The notes under the pieces: generated by a model
What the model was told of the DNA's origin: nothing
Databases searched by the model: none
Seen by the model: the letters and a program-made list of their open reading frames with translations, nothing else
In this document: positions 25,141-32,405 of the stretch, one piece after another
How positions within the stretch are numbered: the stretch's first letter is position 1
How the letters are laid out: every line of letters begins with the position of its first letter
Assembly (NCBI GenBank): GCA_030530145.1
Contig: JAUMVN010000014.1
Location: 1-54,403, forward strand
Length of the DNA: 54,403 nt
Origin: Coriobacteriia bacterium
Lineage (GTDB): Bacteria > Actinomycetota > Coriobacteriia > Coriobacteriales > Atopobiaceae
Direction of reading: 5' to 3'
Program-made: the position numbers and the translations under genes

Positions 25141-26064
25141 TTGCGACCTGACCTGAGGGCATATCTTCTTGGCGACGAGGGCGCCCGGGCGTTCGGGCCC
25201 GGCCCCCTCGAGCTCATGCGCCGCGTCGAGGAGACCGGCAGCCTGCGCGCCGCCGCCGTCTCCATGGGCATGGCCTACACCAAGGCCACGCGCCTCGTGA
25301 AGACCGCCGAGCAGGCCTTCGGGTTCAAGCTCACCGAGCGCACCATCGGCGGCGCCGGCGGGGGAGGCAGCCGCCTCACCCTCGAGGCGCGCGACCTTCT
25401 TGCCCGCTATGAGGCGTTCGAGAGCGCCTGCGAGGACGACCTGCGCCGCAACTTCAACGAGTGCTTCAGCGGCTTCTGCGGCGTCGCGCGCGTGGGCTGC
25501 GTGGTCATGGCCTCGGGGCTCGCCCGGCGCTTCGGCGCGAACAAGCTCGTGGAGCCGCTGGCCGGCGTCCCGGTGCTGGAGCGGACGCTCTCGGCGCTGC
25601 CCGACGACCTGCTCGACGTCGTGGTGGTCACGCGCCATGACGCCGTCGAGGAGCTCTGCGAGATGGTCGGCGTGCGCTGTGTTCGGCACGCGGGCCCGCT
25701 GCAGTCCGACACGATCCGCGAGGGCCTCAAGGCGCTCCCAGCCGTTCCGGGCTGCCTCTTCGTGCCCGGCGACCAGGCGCTTCTTTCCGAGTCGAGCGTG
25801 CGGGCGCTCGTGAAGGAGTTCCAGCTGCACCCCGGCAGCATCGTGCGCCTGGGGTGGCGGGGCGTCCCGGCGAGCCCGATCCTGTGGCCGAGCGAGGAGC
25901 TCCCGGCGCTCGCTGCCATGGAGGGCGACGAGGGCGGCAGCGCGCTTCTCGCCAGGCGTCAGGAGCTCGGCGTGCGCGTGCGCCTGGTCGAGGCGGCGCG
26001 CGAGACCGAGGTCAGGGATGTGGACACGAGGGAGGACCTCGGCGCGCTCGAGGCCGCCCTCTAG
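25141..26064 (+). CDS. ModE-type HTH fused to MocA/MobA-like nucleotidyltransferase
   Basis: 307-aa two-domain protein. Residues about 1-100 (MRPDLRAYLLGDEGARAFGPG, ELMRRVEETGSLRAAAVSMGMAYTKA) resemble the winged-helix domain of molybdate regulator ModE. The rest (VVMASGLARRFGANKLVEPLAGVPVLERTL, FVPGDQALLS) is a MocA/MobA-type NTP transferase that would attach CMP or GMP to molybdopterin. E. coli MocA (YgfJ) matures XdhA-type enzymes, which fits this neighbourhood. TTG 25141 was chosen because GGGGAAGGGGAC precedes it and ModE-like alignment begins there; GTG 25075 is an upstream alternative. The fusion suggests coupling of gene control to cofactor maturation. Confidence 0.8.
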   Translation: MRPDLRAYLLGDEGARAFGPGPLELMRRVEETGSLRAAAVSMGMAYTKATRLVKTAEQAFGFKLTERTIGGAGGGGSRLTLEARDLLARYEAFESACEDDLRRNFNECFSGFCGVARVGCVVMASGLARRFGANKLVEPLAGVPVLERTLSALPDDLLDVVVVTRHDAVEELCEMVGVRCVRHAGPLQSDTIREGLKALPAVPGCLFVPGDQALLSESSVRALVKEFQLHPGSIVRLGWRGVPASPILWPSEELPALAAMEGDEGGSALLARRQELGVRVRLVEAARETEVRDVDTREDLGALEAAL

Positions 26065-26084
26065 GGTTGTAAGGAGGACAAGCG

Positions 26085-27452
26085 ATGAGGATCCTTGCGA
26101 ACGGAACCCTGGTCACGCCCGAGGGCGTGCGCGAAGGCGATGTGGCGCTCGACGGCAAGAAGATCGCCCGCGTGGCCGCGCGCATCGAGCCCGCGCCCGG
26201 CGACGAGGTCGTGGACGTCTCGGGCTGCTGGGTCTTCCCGGGCTTCATCGACGCGCACACGCACCTGCAGTGTTGGACCGGCATGGACTGGACGGCCGAC
26301 AGCTTCGAGACGGGCACCCGCGCCGCGGCCTGCGGCGGCACCACCACCGTGGTCGACTACGCGACGGCCGACCGCGGGGTCACCATGCCCGAGGCGCTCG
26401 CCGAGTGGCACCGCCGCGCCGACGGCACCTGCACGGCCAACTACGCCTTCCACATGGCCCTCGCCGAGTGGAACGAGACGAACCGCCGCGACCTGGCTGC
26501 CATGCGGGAGCAGGGCGTCTGCTCCTTCAAGACCTACTTCGCCTACGATCACCTGCGGCTGGACGATGCCGAGACGCTCGAGGTGCTCGAGGCCCTGAAG
26601 CCGCTCGGCGGGACGCTCTGCGTCCACTGCGAGAACGGCACCCTGGTCGACCGGCTGCAGCAGCGTGTCTTCGGTTCCGGCGTCACGGGCCCCGAGGGGC
26701 ATCCGCTGAGCCGCCCGGACGTCTGCGAGGCCGAGGCCATCAGCCGCCTGCTCTACATCGCGCACCTGGCGGGCGACGCCCGCGTGAACGTCGTGCACCT
26801 CTCGACGAAGCTCGGCCTCGAGGCCATCCGCGACGCGAAGGCCCGCGGGCAGGAGAACATCTACATCGAGACGTGCCCGCAGTACCTGCTGCTGGACGAC
26901 TCCCGCTATAAGGAGCAGGGCGACGACGGCTTCGCCGGCGCGAAGTACGTGATGAGCCCGCCCCTGCGCAAGCCGGCCGACGTCGCGGCGCTGCGCGAGG
27001 CGCTCGTTGCCGGCGAGATCGACACCATCGCCACCGATCACTGCAGCTTCAACCTGTGCGGCCAGAAGGAACGCGGCCGCGGGGACTTCCGCAAGATCCC
27101 CAACGGCGGCGCGGGCATCGAGCACCGCCCCGCGCTCGTGGCCACGAGCTTCGCTGGGCAGCTGGGGCCGACGGGCCTATGCCGCCTCATGAGCGAGAAC
27201 CCCGCGCGCGTCTTCGGCATGTGGCCGCGCAAGGGCCGGCTCGCCGAGGGCGCCGACGCGGACGTCTGCGTCTGGGACCCGGAGGCGCGCTGGACCATCC
27301 ACGCCGCCACCCAGCACCAGGCCGTCGACCATACGCCCTACGAGGGCTTCCAGTGCCGCGGGCGCGCCCATCTCGTCTACGTGGGCGGCGAGCTCGTGGC
27401 CCGCGACGGCGAGCCCACGGGCACCGTGCCCGGCGAGTTCGTCTCCCGTTAA
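26085..27452 (+). CDS. hyuA: Hydantoinase / dihydropyrimidinase family amidohydrolase
   Basis: Ring-opening cyclic amidohydrolase, 455 aa. Binuclear zinc motif DAHTHLQ (H58, H60), the carboxylated lysine in CSFKTYFAYDH (K149), a histidine in VNVVHLST and the aspartate in ATDHCSF. It corresponds by context to E. coli YgeZ (HyuA), which sits with ygeX/ygeY/ygeW/yqeA/ssnA. In anaerobic purine breakdown such an enzyme opens a hydantoin- or dihydropyrimidine-like ring upstream of YgeY (inference). It begins 20 bp after the MocA fusion with GTAAGGAGGAC as ribosome site. Confidence 0.9.
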   Translation: MRILANGTLVTPEGVREGDVALDGKKIARVAARIEPAPGDEVVDVSGCWVFPGFIDAHTHLQCWTGMDWTADSFETGTRAAACGGTTTVVDYATADRGVTMPEALAEWHRRADGTCTANYAFHMALAEWNETNRRDLAAMREQGVCSFKTYFAYDHLRLDDAETLEVLEALKPLGGTLCVHCENGTLVDRLQQRVFGSGVTGPEGHPLSRPDVCEAEAISRLLYIAHLAGDARVNVVHLSTKLGLEAIRDAKARGQENIYIETCPQYLLLDDSRYKEQGDDGFAGAKYVMSPPLRKPADVAALREALVAGEIDTIATDHCSFNLCGQKERGRGDFRKIPNGGAGIEHRPALVATSFAGQLGPTGLCRLMSENPARVFGMWPRKGRLAEGADADVCVWDPEARWTIHAATQHQAVDHTPYEGFQCRGRAHLVYVGGELVARDGEPTGTVPGEFVSR

Positions 27453-27508
27453 CCTGCCTGCCGGGGCTCCCGGCGGCTGGAATATCCGACCAGTAAAGGA
27501 GAAACACC

Positions 27509-27889
27509 ATGTCCAACCAGGCTATCGTCACCGATAAGGCCCCCGCGGCCCTCGGACCCTACTCCGCCGGCGTCGTCTCCGGCAACGTGATCCACGTGTC
27601 CGGCCAGCTCGGCGTCGTGCCCGAGACCGGCGAGTTCGCGGGCGAGTCCGCGGTCGACCAGGCGCGCCAGAGCCTGACCAACGTCAAGAACATCCTGGCC
27701 GCCGCCGGCGCCGACATGTCCAACGTCGCCGAGACCACCGTCCTTCTCACCGACCTGGCCGACTTCGCCGCTGTGAACGAGGTCTACGCCGGTTTCTTCG
27801 CCGAGCCGTTCCCCGCACGCGCCTGCTTCCAGGTCGCGGCGCTGCCCAAGGCCGCCAAGGTCGAGATCAAGGCCGTCGCGTACCTGTAA
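27509..27889 (+). CDS. ridA: RidA-family enamine/imine deaminase
   Basis: 126 aa, complete member of the YjgF/YER057c/UK114 family. Typical features are APAALGPYSAGVVSGN at the N-terminus, VSGQLGV, and the substrate-binding arginine in PARACFQVAALP near the C-terminus. It hydrolyses reactive 2-aminoacrylate, which PLP lyases such as YgeX release, so its place at the end of this cluster makes sense. GGAGAAACACC precedes the ATG. A strong terminator follows. Confidence 0.92.
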   Translation: MSNQAIVTDKAPAALGPYSAGVVSGNVIHVSGQLGVVPETGEFAGESAVDQARQSLTNVKNILAAAGADMSNVAETTVLLTDLADFAAVNEVYAGFFAEPFPARACFQVAALPKAAKVEIKAVAYL

Positions 27890-27907
27890 GGATCGCTTAC
27901 GCTAACG

Positions 27908-27951
27908 AGAAGGGCCGCCGGGCAGTCGATGCTGCCCGGCGGCCCTTCTTT
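27908..27951 (+). terminator. Strong rho-independent terminator after ridA
   Basis: A perfect 18-bp stem (27908-27925 with 27932-27949, core GGGCCGCCGGGCAG), a 6-nt loop TCGATG and a short T-run. It marks the end of the ygeX-ridA block. Confidence 0.9.
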
Positions 27952-27975
27952 GTGGTGCGGATGGCGCTCGGGTGG

Positions 27976-28042
27976 AATAACGCGCAAGTTTGTCGATTGG
28001 AGCGGTTAAATCTCGCGGCTATGGCCAAACTTGTGCGTTATT
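27976..28042. repeat. Palindromic element, copy 2 (17-bp arms, 33-nt loop)
   Basis: AATAACGCGCAAGTTTG (27976-27992) pairs with CAAACTTGTGCGTTATT (28026-28042), with one G-T wobble. The loop is again 33 nt, with TTGGAGCGGTTAAA and GCTATG. It has the same orientation as the copy at 19198-19268, so the two bracket the ygeX-ridA segment as direct repeats. Confidence 0.8.
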
Positions 28043-28079
28043 TTGCCGACGGGCATCGCCTTGGCAAGAAGCCCGCGCT

Positions 28080-28508
28080 CTAGGCGAGGTCGCTGCCGCA
28101 GTGACAGCACTTGGACGCGCCTGCGCGGACCTTCTCGAGGCAGTAGGGGCAGGTCGGGTCCGGCGCGGCCTCGGGCTCGTCCTCCTCGTCGTGGCCGATG
28201 GCCTTCTCAGCGAGCTCGTGGGCCTTGTTCACGGCCTTGACGAGCGCGAACACGATGGCGGCGACGATGAGGAAGTTGATGCAGGCGCTGATGAACTTGC
28301 CGAAGTCGATCTCGGTGCCGGGGACCACGAGGCCGGAGACCTCGCCGACGCTGCCGCCCGAGACGGCCTTGATCAGCGGGTTGATGATGTTGTCCGTGAG
28401 CGACGTGACGATCGAGGTGAACGCGCCGCCGATGATGACGCCGACGGCCATGTCCATCACGTTGCCGCGATTGATGAACTCCTCGAACTCCTTGAGCAGC
28501 TTCTTCAC
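28080..28508 (-). CDS. mscL: Large-conductance mechanosensitive channel with C-terminal zinc ribbon
   Basis: Membrane tension valve releasing solutes on osmotic downshock, 142 aa. The MscL core (LLKEFEEFINRGNVMDMAVGVIIGGAFTSIV; second helix CINFLIVAAIVFALVKAVN) is complete. The C-terminal end adds a two-CxxC zinc ribbon (CPYCLEKVRAGASKCCHCGSD) that E. coli MscL lacks. GTG 28508 follows AAAGGGG on the minus strand; upstream ATG 28547 lies in unrelated sequence. It sits alone between repeat elements. Confidence 0.88.
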   Translation of the reverse strand: MKKLLKEFEEFINRGNVMDMAVGVIIGGAFTSIVTSLTDNIINPLIKAVSGGSVGEVSGLVVPGTEIDFGKFISACINFLIVAAIVFALVKAVNKAHELAEKAIGHDEEDEPEAAPDPTCPYCLEKVRAGASKCCHCGSDLA

Positions 28509-28564
28509 GAGAACCCCTTTCCTAGCTGCGCGGGATTGACGTAGCAAGGATAGCGGAAGGGCGT

Positions 28565-28679
28565 TCGGCCCGGGCTCGGCGGGGAGAGGCGCGTGGCCTC
28601 ACTGCTCAGCGCTCGCTGCGTTCGCTCGCTTCGCGATTCGCGCGAGGCCACGCGCCTCTCCCCGCCGAGCCCGGGCCGA
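28565..28679. repeat. Long palindrome A: perfect 36-bp arms around a 43-nt core
   Basis: Arms 28565-28600 and 28644-28679 are perfect inverted repeats (start TCGGCCCGGGCTCGGC). The intervening 28601-28643 contains a 41-nt core found in inverse orientation inside palindrome B (28773-28813) with only two differences, although the arms of A and B are unrelated. The core includes GCGAGCGAACGCAG. It lies upstream of mscL. Confidence 0.85.
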
Positions 28680-28740
28680 TCTTCGGTTGATGCCTTTCTC
28701 GGCGTTGCCCTGCTGAAGCTGCTCATTCTCGGCAACGACA

Positions 28741-28845
28741 GCCCCTTCGCGAGGGGCGAGGGTTTCTCTTCACGCGAATCGCGCAGCGAGCGAACGCAGT
28801 GAGCGCTGAGCAGTGAAGAGAAAGCCTCACCCCTCGCGAAGGGGC
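28741..28845. repeat. Long palindrome B: 32-bp arms around the same 41-nt core, inverted
   Basis: Arms 28741-28772 and 28814-28845 pair with two mismatches (start GCCCCTTCGCGAGGGG). The loop 28773-28813 is the 41-nt core of palindrome A in the opposite orientation. It lies just past the 3' end of the amidohydrolase gene (minus strand) and may also act as its terminator. The 28548-28862 gap holds only these two elements; small open frames in it are by-products of the core. Confidence 0.85.
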
Positions 28846-28862
28846 GGGCGTGCGGCCCGTTC

Positions 28863-30191
28863 CTACAGCCCGAGCGCCTTCTCAGCGGCGTCCAGGGGCT
28901 CGTCGACGCCGGGGATGCGCTTCGGGCGCGGGTCGCGGACGATGCGGCCGTCGTGGGCGACCATCTTGAGCTCGCGAAGGGCCGAGAGGTCGTCGAGCGG
29001 GTTCTTCCTGCAGACGATGAAGTCGGCGCGCTTGCCGGCCTCGATCGATCCGCACTCGTCGGCGAGGCCGGCGATCCGGGCGTTTCCGAGCGTGGCCGTG
29101 TGCAGGGCGAAGGCGTTGCTCACGCCGCAGAAGTGTGCGAAGTAGCGCACTTCTCGCCACATGTTGTAGTGCGTGATGAAGGGACAGCCGGTGTCGGTGC
29201 CGAGGCCCACGGGGATGCCCGCGGCGAGGCAGGCGTCGGCCATCTCGCGCATGCCCTCGAAGACGATGCGCCCGTTCTTGCGCCCGAGCTCGCCGCACTT
29301 GGCCACCTCGAGCGGGAAGAACGTGTAGGGCACCACCGGCGAGAAGGTCGAGATGAGCGCCGCTCCCCGTTGGCGGAAGAGGTCCATGACCTCGGGCGTG
29401 GGGGCGCCGCCGTGCTCCACGGTGTCGACCCCGCCCTCGAGCGCCACGCGGACGCCCTCGGTGCTCTCCACGTGGGCGGCAACGATATAGCCCAGCTTGT
29501 GGGCCTCGTCGCAGGCGGCCTTGACCATCTGGGGGGACATGCGCAGCGCGCCAGGCTCGCCCTCGGCCGTCGCGTCCATGACGCCGCCGGTGATCATGAT
29601 CTTGATGAGGTCCGGGCCCGTGGCCGCGATTTGCCGGACGTGCTCGGCCGCCTCCTCGGGCGTGCGCGCCTCCGTCGCGAGCGACCCCGCGAAGTGACCG
29701 CCCGGCACCGAGACGGCCGTGTTCGCCGCGAGGATGCGCGGCCCCTGCAGGCGCCCCGCCTCGACGTCGTCGCGCACGCGGCCGTCTATGTCCCACAGGC
29801 CGCCCACGGCGCGCATAGTGGTGACGCCGCCGAGGAGCTCCGTCTTCGCGTAATCCTGGGCCATGCGGTAAAAGAGCCGGCGGACGAGGCGGTGCTTGCC
29901 CAGGCGGTCCATGAGGCCCTTGTAGTCGACGGGCTTCTTGCCGGTGTCGGCGCGCGGCGGCTTGCCGGCGGCGGCCAGGTGCACGTGCATGTTGATGAGA
30001 CCGGGGGCCAGGTAGCCGCCCGCGAGGTCGATGCGCTCGATGCCGGCGAGCGACGGATCGTCGGCTGGGAGGACGGCCTCGAAGTGGCCGCCGGCCACGA
30101 CCACGGCGAGGCCGGCGGTGGGCTCCATGTGCTCCGTGCCGTCGAGCACGTATCCGTTGACGAGCGCGTAGCGCTGCTGCGATGACTGCAT
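28863..30191 (-). CDS. Amidohydrolase family protein (imidazolonepropionase-like)
   Basis: 442-aa metal-dependent hydrolase of the amidohydrolase superfamily. Metal ligands: MHVHLAAAG near residue 68, histidines in VAAHVEST and VEHGGA, and the aspartate in GLGTDTG. Typical C-terminal SIEAGKRADFIV and a beta-sandwich remnant. Substrates in this family include cyclic amides and dipeptides; none can be assigned. ATG 30191 is followed by MQSSQQRYALVNGYV. A TTTGAA/TTCAAA dyad lies upstream. Location next to YqeC and the purine cluster makes a nitrogen-salvage role plausible. Confidence 0.83.
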   Translation of the reverse strand: MQSSQQRYALVNGYVLDGTEHMEPTAGLAVVVAGGHFEAVLPADDPSLAGIERIDLAGGYLAPGLINMHVHLAAAGKPPRADTGKKPVDYKGLMDRLGKHRLVRRLFYRMAQDYAKTELLGGVTTMRAVGGLWDIDGRVRDDVEAGRLQGPRILAANTAVSVPGGHFAGSLATEARTPEEAAEHVRQIAATGPDLIKIMITGGVMDATAEGEPGALRMSPQMVKAACDEAHKLGYIVAAHVESTEGVRVALEGGVDTVEHGGAPTPEVMDLFRQRGAALISTFSPVVPYTFFPLEVAKCGELGRKNGRIVFEGMREMADACLAAGIPVGLGTDTGCPFITHYNMWREVRYFAHFCGVSNAFALHTATLGNARIAGLADECGSIEAGKRADFIVCRKNPLDDLSALRELKMVAHDGRIVRDPRPKRIPGVDEPLDAAEKALGL

Positions 30192-30223
30192 AGGGCGGCC
30201 TTTCTTCGCTGGCTGGGCTTGGT

Positions 30224-30240
30224 TTTGAATAGTTTTCAAA
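30224..30240 (-). promoter_or_regulatory. Operator-like dyad upstream of the amidohydrolase
   Basis: TTTGAA-5-TTCAAA in an AT-rich patch 33 bp before the minus-strand start at 30191. It may overlap the promoter; no clear -35/-10 pair is visible. Confidence 0.35.
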
Positions 30241-30369
30241 TGTAGCGGAAAGGGGGCCGCGCCGCCCGTGCGACGGGGCCTGAATCCCGTGGGCGTGTTG
30301 CTTCGGGTCCCCTTCGGCCGGTCGCGGCGCGTCCCCTGCGGCGTTTGGGTGGCGCGGCCCGGGCCGTTG

Positions 30370-30631
30370 CCACAGAATCGCAGTGCCGGCGGCATCGATA
30401 AGGCTTGCCGCCACAGAATCACGGTCTCGGCGACACTTCCGCAGGTTGGTGCCACAGAACCGCGCCTCCGGCGCCGGTCGGAAGTCGCGGGCGGCAGGGT
30501 TTTGTGGCGGGGAGCCGGCTGGATGACGCCCGCGCCGCGGTTTTGTGGCGGGCGGTGGACGCGCAGCCGCATGGGCGGCTTATTTGTAGCGACGAGCAGG
30601 GTGAGTGCCGCCGGGGCCGCGGCCATGTGGC
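30370..30631. repeat. 41-bp phased motif array (right copy, inverted halves)
   Basis: CCACAGAA occurs at 30370, 30411 and 30452. Then the motif flips: TTTTGTGG at 30500 and 30541, and degenerate copies ATTTGTAG at 30582 and CCATGTGG at 30623. Every step within each half is exactly 41 bp. Sequence between motifs is not conserved. It is the same motif and period as at 12-134. The whole gap 30192-30684 holds no gene I can support. Confidence 0.75.
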
Positions 30632-30684
30632 AAGAAGCGCTCGTCGTCCGTGCTGCGCCCTCGGCTGCCTGCGGCCGGTCCGCG

Positions 30685-31356
30685 TCAGAGCGCCTCGAGC
30701 TCGTGGTCTCGGATGCTTCCGGCAAAGACGGGGACGTCGAGAAGCGCCGCCAGCTGCCGGGCCGCCGCGAGGGCCGCGGGCTCCTCCGCTTGGTTAACCA
30801 CGACCTGGTCCGCGAGCCCCTCGGCGGCGACGACCCGCGCGACCAGCTCGGGCGTCGCCGCGTCGTCGGGCGAGCAGCCGGCGAGCCGGCAGAAGACCTC
30901 GGGCCGGTGGGCGGCCTCGGAAACCGGCCGTCCGAACCCGCCCGCGCCCACGACGAGGATCGTGCGGACGGACTCGGGCGGCACCGCCGGCTCCCATGCG
31001 GCGTGCGCCTTGAGGGGCAACCGCTTGGAGCCGTCCGCCTCGACCAGCACGTGGCCGGCGACCTCGGCGAGCCGGGCGAGCTCGAGGGCCGGCGCGGCGA
31101 GCTTGCCCTTCTCAGCGGGCGAGGCGACGCAGGCGACGCGCTCCTCGGCGATCGCGCGCGCGACCTGCCCGGCGTCCTCGCCCGTGAGCGTTCGGACGCC
31201 CTCGAACGGCAGGACGCGGGTGGTCGTGGCGAGCGCGACGGTCTCGCCATCGTCCGCGAGCTCGCGCGCGAGTTCGCGCAGCAGGGTCGTCTTCCCGCCG
31301 CTGCCCACGACCGAGACGACGCCGCGCGGTGCCCGCAATGCTTCCTGCAATTTCAT
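30685..31356 (-). CDS. yqeC: Selenium-dependent molybdenum hydroxylase accessory protein YqeC
   Basis: Putative cofactor-maturation factor for selenium-type molybdenum hydroxylases, 223 aa. P-loop VVGSGGKTTLLREL (about 16-29), TTTRVLP, VLVEADGSKRLPLKAH and VVVNQAEEP are family hallmarks. ATG 31356 (MKLQEAL) was preferred to ATG 31371 because TAGG lies at a suitable distance and family members begin this way. It is divergent from the YqeB-like gene at 31515, sharing a dyad-rich intergenic region. Confidence 0.85.
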   Translation of the reverse strand: MKLQEALRAPRGVVSVVGSGGKTTLLRELARELADDGETVALATTTRVLPFEGVRTLTGEDAGQVARAIAEERVACVASPAEKGKLAAPALELARLAEVAGHVLVEADGSKRLPLKAHAAWEPAVPPESVRTILVVGAGGFGRPVSEAAHRPEVFCRLAGCSPDDAATPELVARVVAAEGLADQVVVNQAEEPAALAAARQLAALLDVPVFAGSIRDHELEAL

Positions 31357-31386
31357 CTTGCAACCTAACATTTAGTAAGAAAACCA

Positions 31387-31452
31387 GGCGTTACAACAGA
31401 CGTTGCTTAATAAAGCAGCAGCTCAGCGTTGCTGTAAAGCTGCTATAACGCC
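31387..31452. promoter_or_regulatory. Dyad-rich divergent control region (yqeC / yqeB-like)
   Basis: GGCGTTACAACAG (from 31387) is mirrored by a CTGCTATAACGCC-type site ending at 31452. Between them are TGCTT-4-AAGCA (31404-31417) and further GCAGC/GCTGC elements. Paired inverted half-sites between two divergent genes suggest a common regulator. Confidence 0.5.
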
Positions 31453-31514
31453 AGTACCTTAAACTGCTACACTCGGTAAATCGATTGTACGTTAAGCTGC
31501 GAGGGGAGGTTAGG

Positions 31515-32405
31515 GTGCTCGTTTACGTTCGAGGGGCGGGGGATATCGCCACGGGCATCGCCCTTCGCCTTCACCGCTGCGGCATGCAGGTCGTCATGGC
31601 CGATCTCGCGGTCCCCACGTCCATCCGCCGCACCGTCTGCATGAGCGAGGCCATCCGCCTCGGGCAGACCATGGTCGAGGACGTTCGCGGGGTCCTTTGC
31701 TCCGACGTCGCCTCCGTGCGCGCCGCCGTGGCGGCCGGCGACGTCGCGGTCGTCGTCGACCCGGGGGCCGCCCTCGTCCCCGAGCTCGCCCCCGACGTCC
31801 TCGTGGACGCGATCCTCGCGAAGAGGAACCTCGGCACCACGCGCGGCATGGCCCCGGTGGTCGTGGGCGTCGGTCCCGGCTTCACCGCCCAGGTGGACGT
31901 CGACGCCGCCGTTGAGACGATGCGCGGCCACTACCTCGGTCGCGTGTATTACCAGGGCTCGCCCATACCGAACACCGCCATCCCCGGCCTTATCGGCGGC
32001 TACGCCGGCGAGCGGGTCCTGCGCGCCCCCGCCGACGGCGTCTTCGAGCCTCGCGTGAAGATCGGCGACCAGGTGCGCGCCGGCGCCGTCTGCGGCGAGG
32101 TGGCGGGCCAGCCCATGGTCGCCACCATCGACGGCGTGGTCCGCGGCCTGCTGCAGGGCGGCGTCGAGGTCCGCCGCGGCATGAAGTCCGGCGACGTTGA
32201 CCCTCGCTGCCGCCCGGAGTACATCCGCACCGTCTCCGACAAGGCGAGCGCCGTCGGCGGGGGAGTGCTCGAGGCCATCCTGCGCCTCTCTGGCGCCTTG
32301 CGGTCCCCGGCCCCCGCCGCCGCGTCGTCGCCGGCCATCCAGGCCGCGGCCCTCGCCGCCGCGTCGGCGGGGCTCGACCTCACGGGAATCGAGGAGTTCG
32401 CATGA
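31515..32405 (+). CDS. yqeB: YqeB-like selenium-dependent molybdenum hydroxylase maturation protein
   Basis: 296-aa protein of the EF2563/YqeB type, found beside selenium-type molybdenum hydroxylases. N-terminal VYVRGAGDIATGIALRLHRCGMQVVM is a nucleotide-binding Rossmann start; later GPGFTAQVDVDAAVETMRGHYLG and a lipoyl-like ADGVFEPRVKIGDQVRAG segment. E. coli YqeB carries this together with an XdhC/CoxI part; here the XdhC/CoxI part is the next, overlapping gene. GTG 31515 follows GAGGGGAGG. Confidence 0.83.
   Translation: MLVYVRGAGDIATGIALRLHRCGMQVVMADLAVPTSIRRTVCMSEAIRLGQTMVEDVRGVLCSDVASVRAAVAAGDVAVVVDPGAALVPELAPDVLVDAILAKRNLGTTRGMAPVVVGVGPGFTAQVDVDAAVETMRGHYLGRVYYQGSPIPNTAIPGLIGGYAGERVLRAPADGVFEPRVKIGDQVRAGAVCGEVAGQPMVATIDGVVRGLLQGGVEVRRGMKSGDVDPRCRPEYIRTVSDKASAVGGGVLEAILRLSGALRSPAPAAASSPAIQAAALAAASAGLDLTGIEEFA

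Noticed and set aside
28593..28802. Small gene encoding an Arg/Ser-rich peptide within the twin palindromes
   Set aside because: The frame is produced by the 41-nt core and hairpin arms; such peptides are common artefacts of this kind of repeat.
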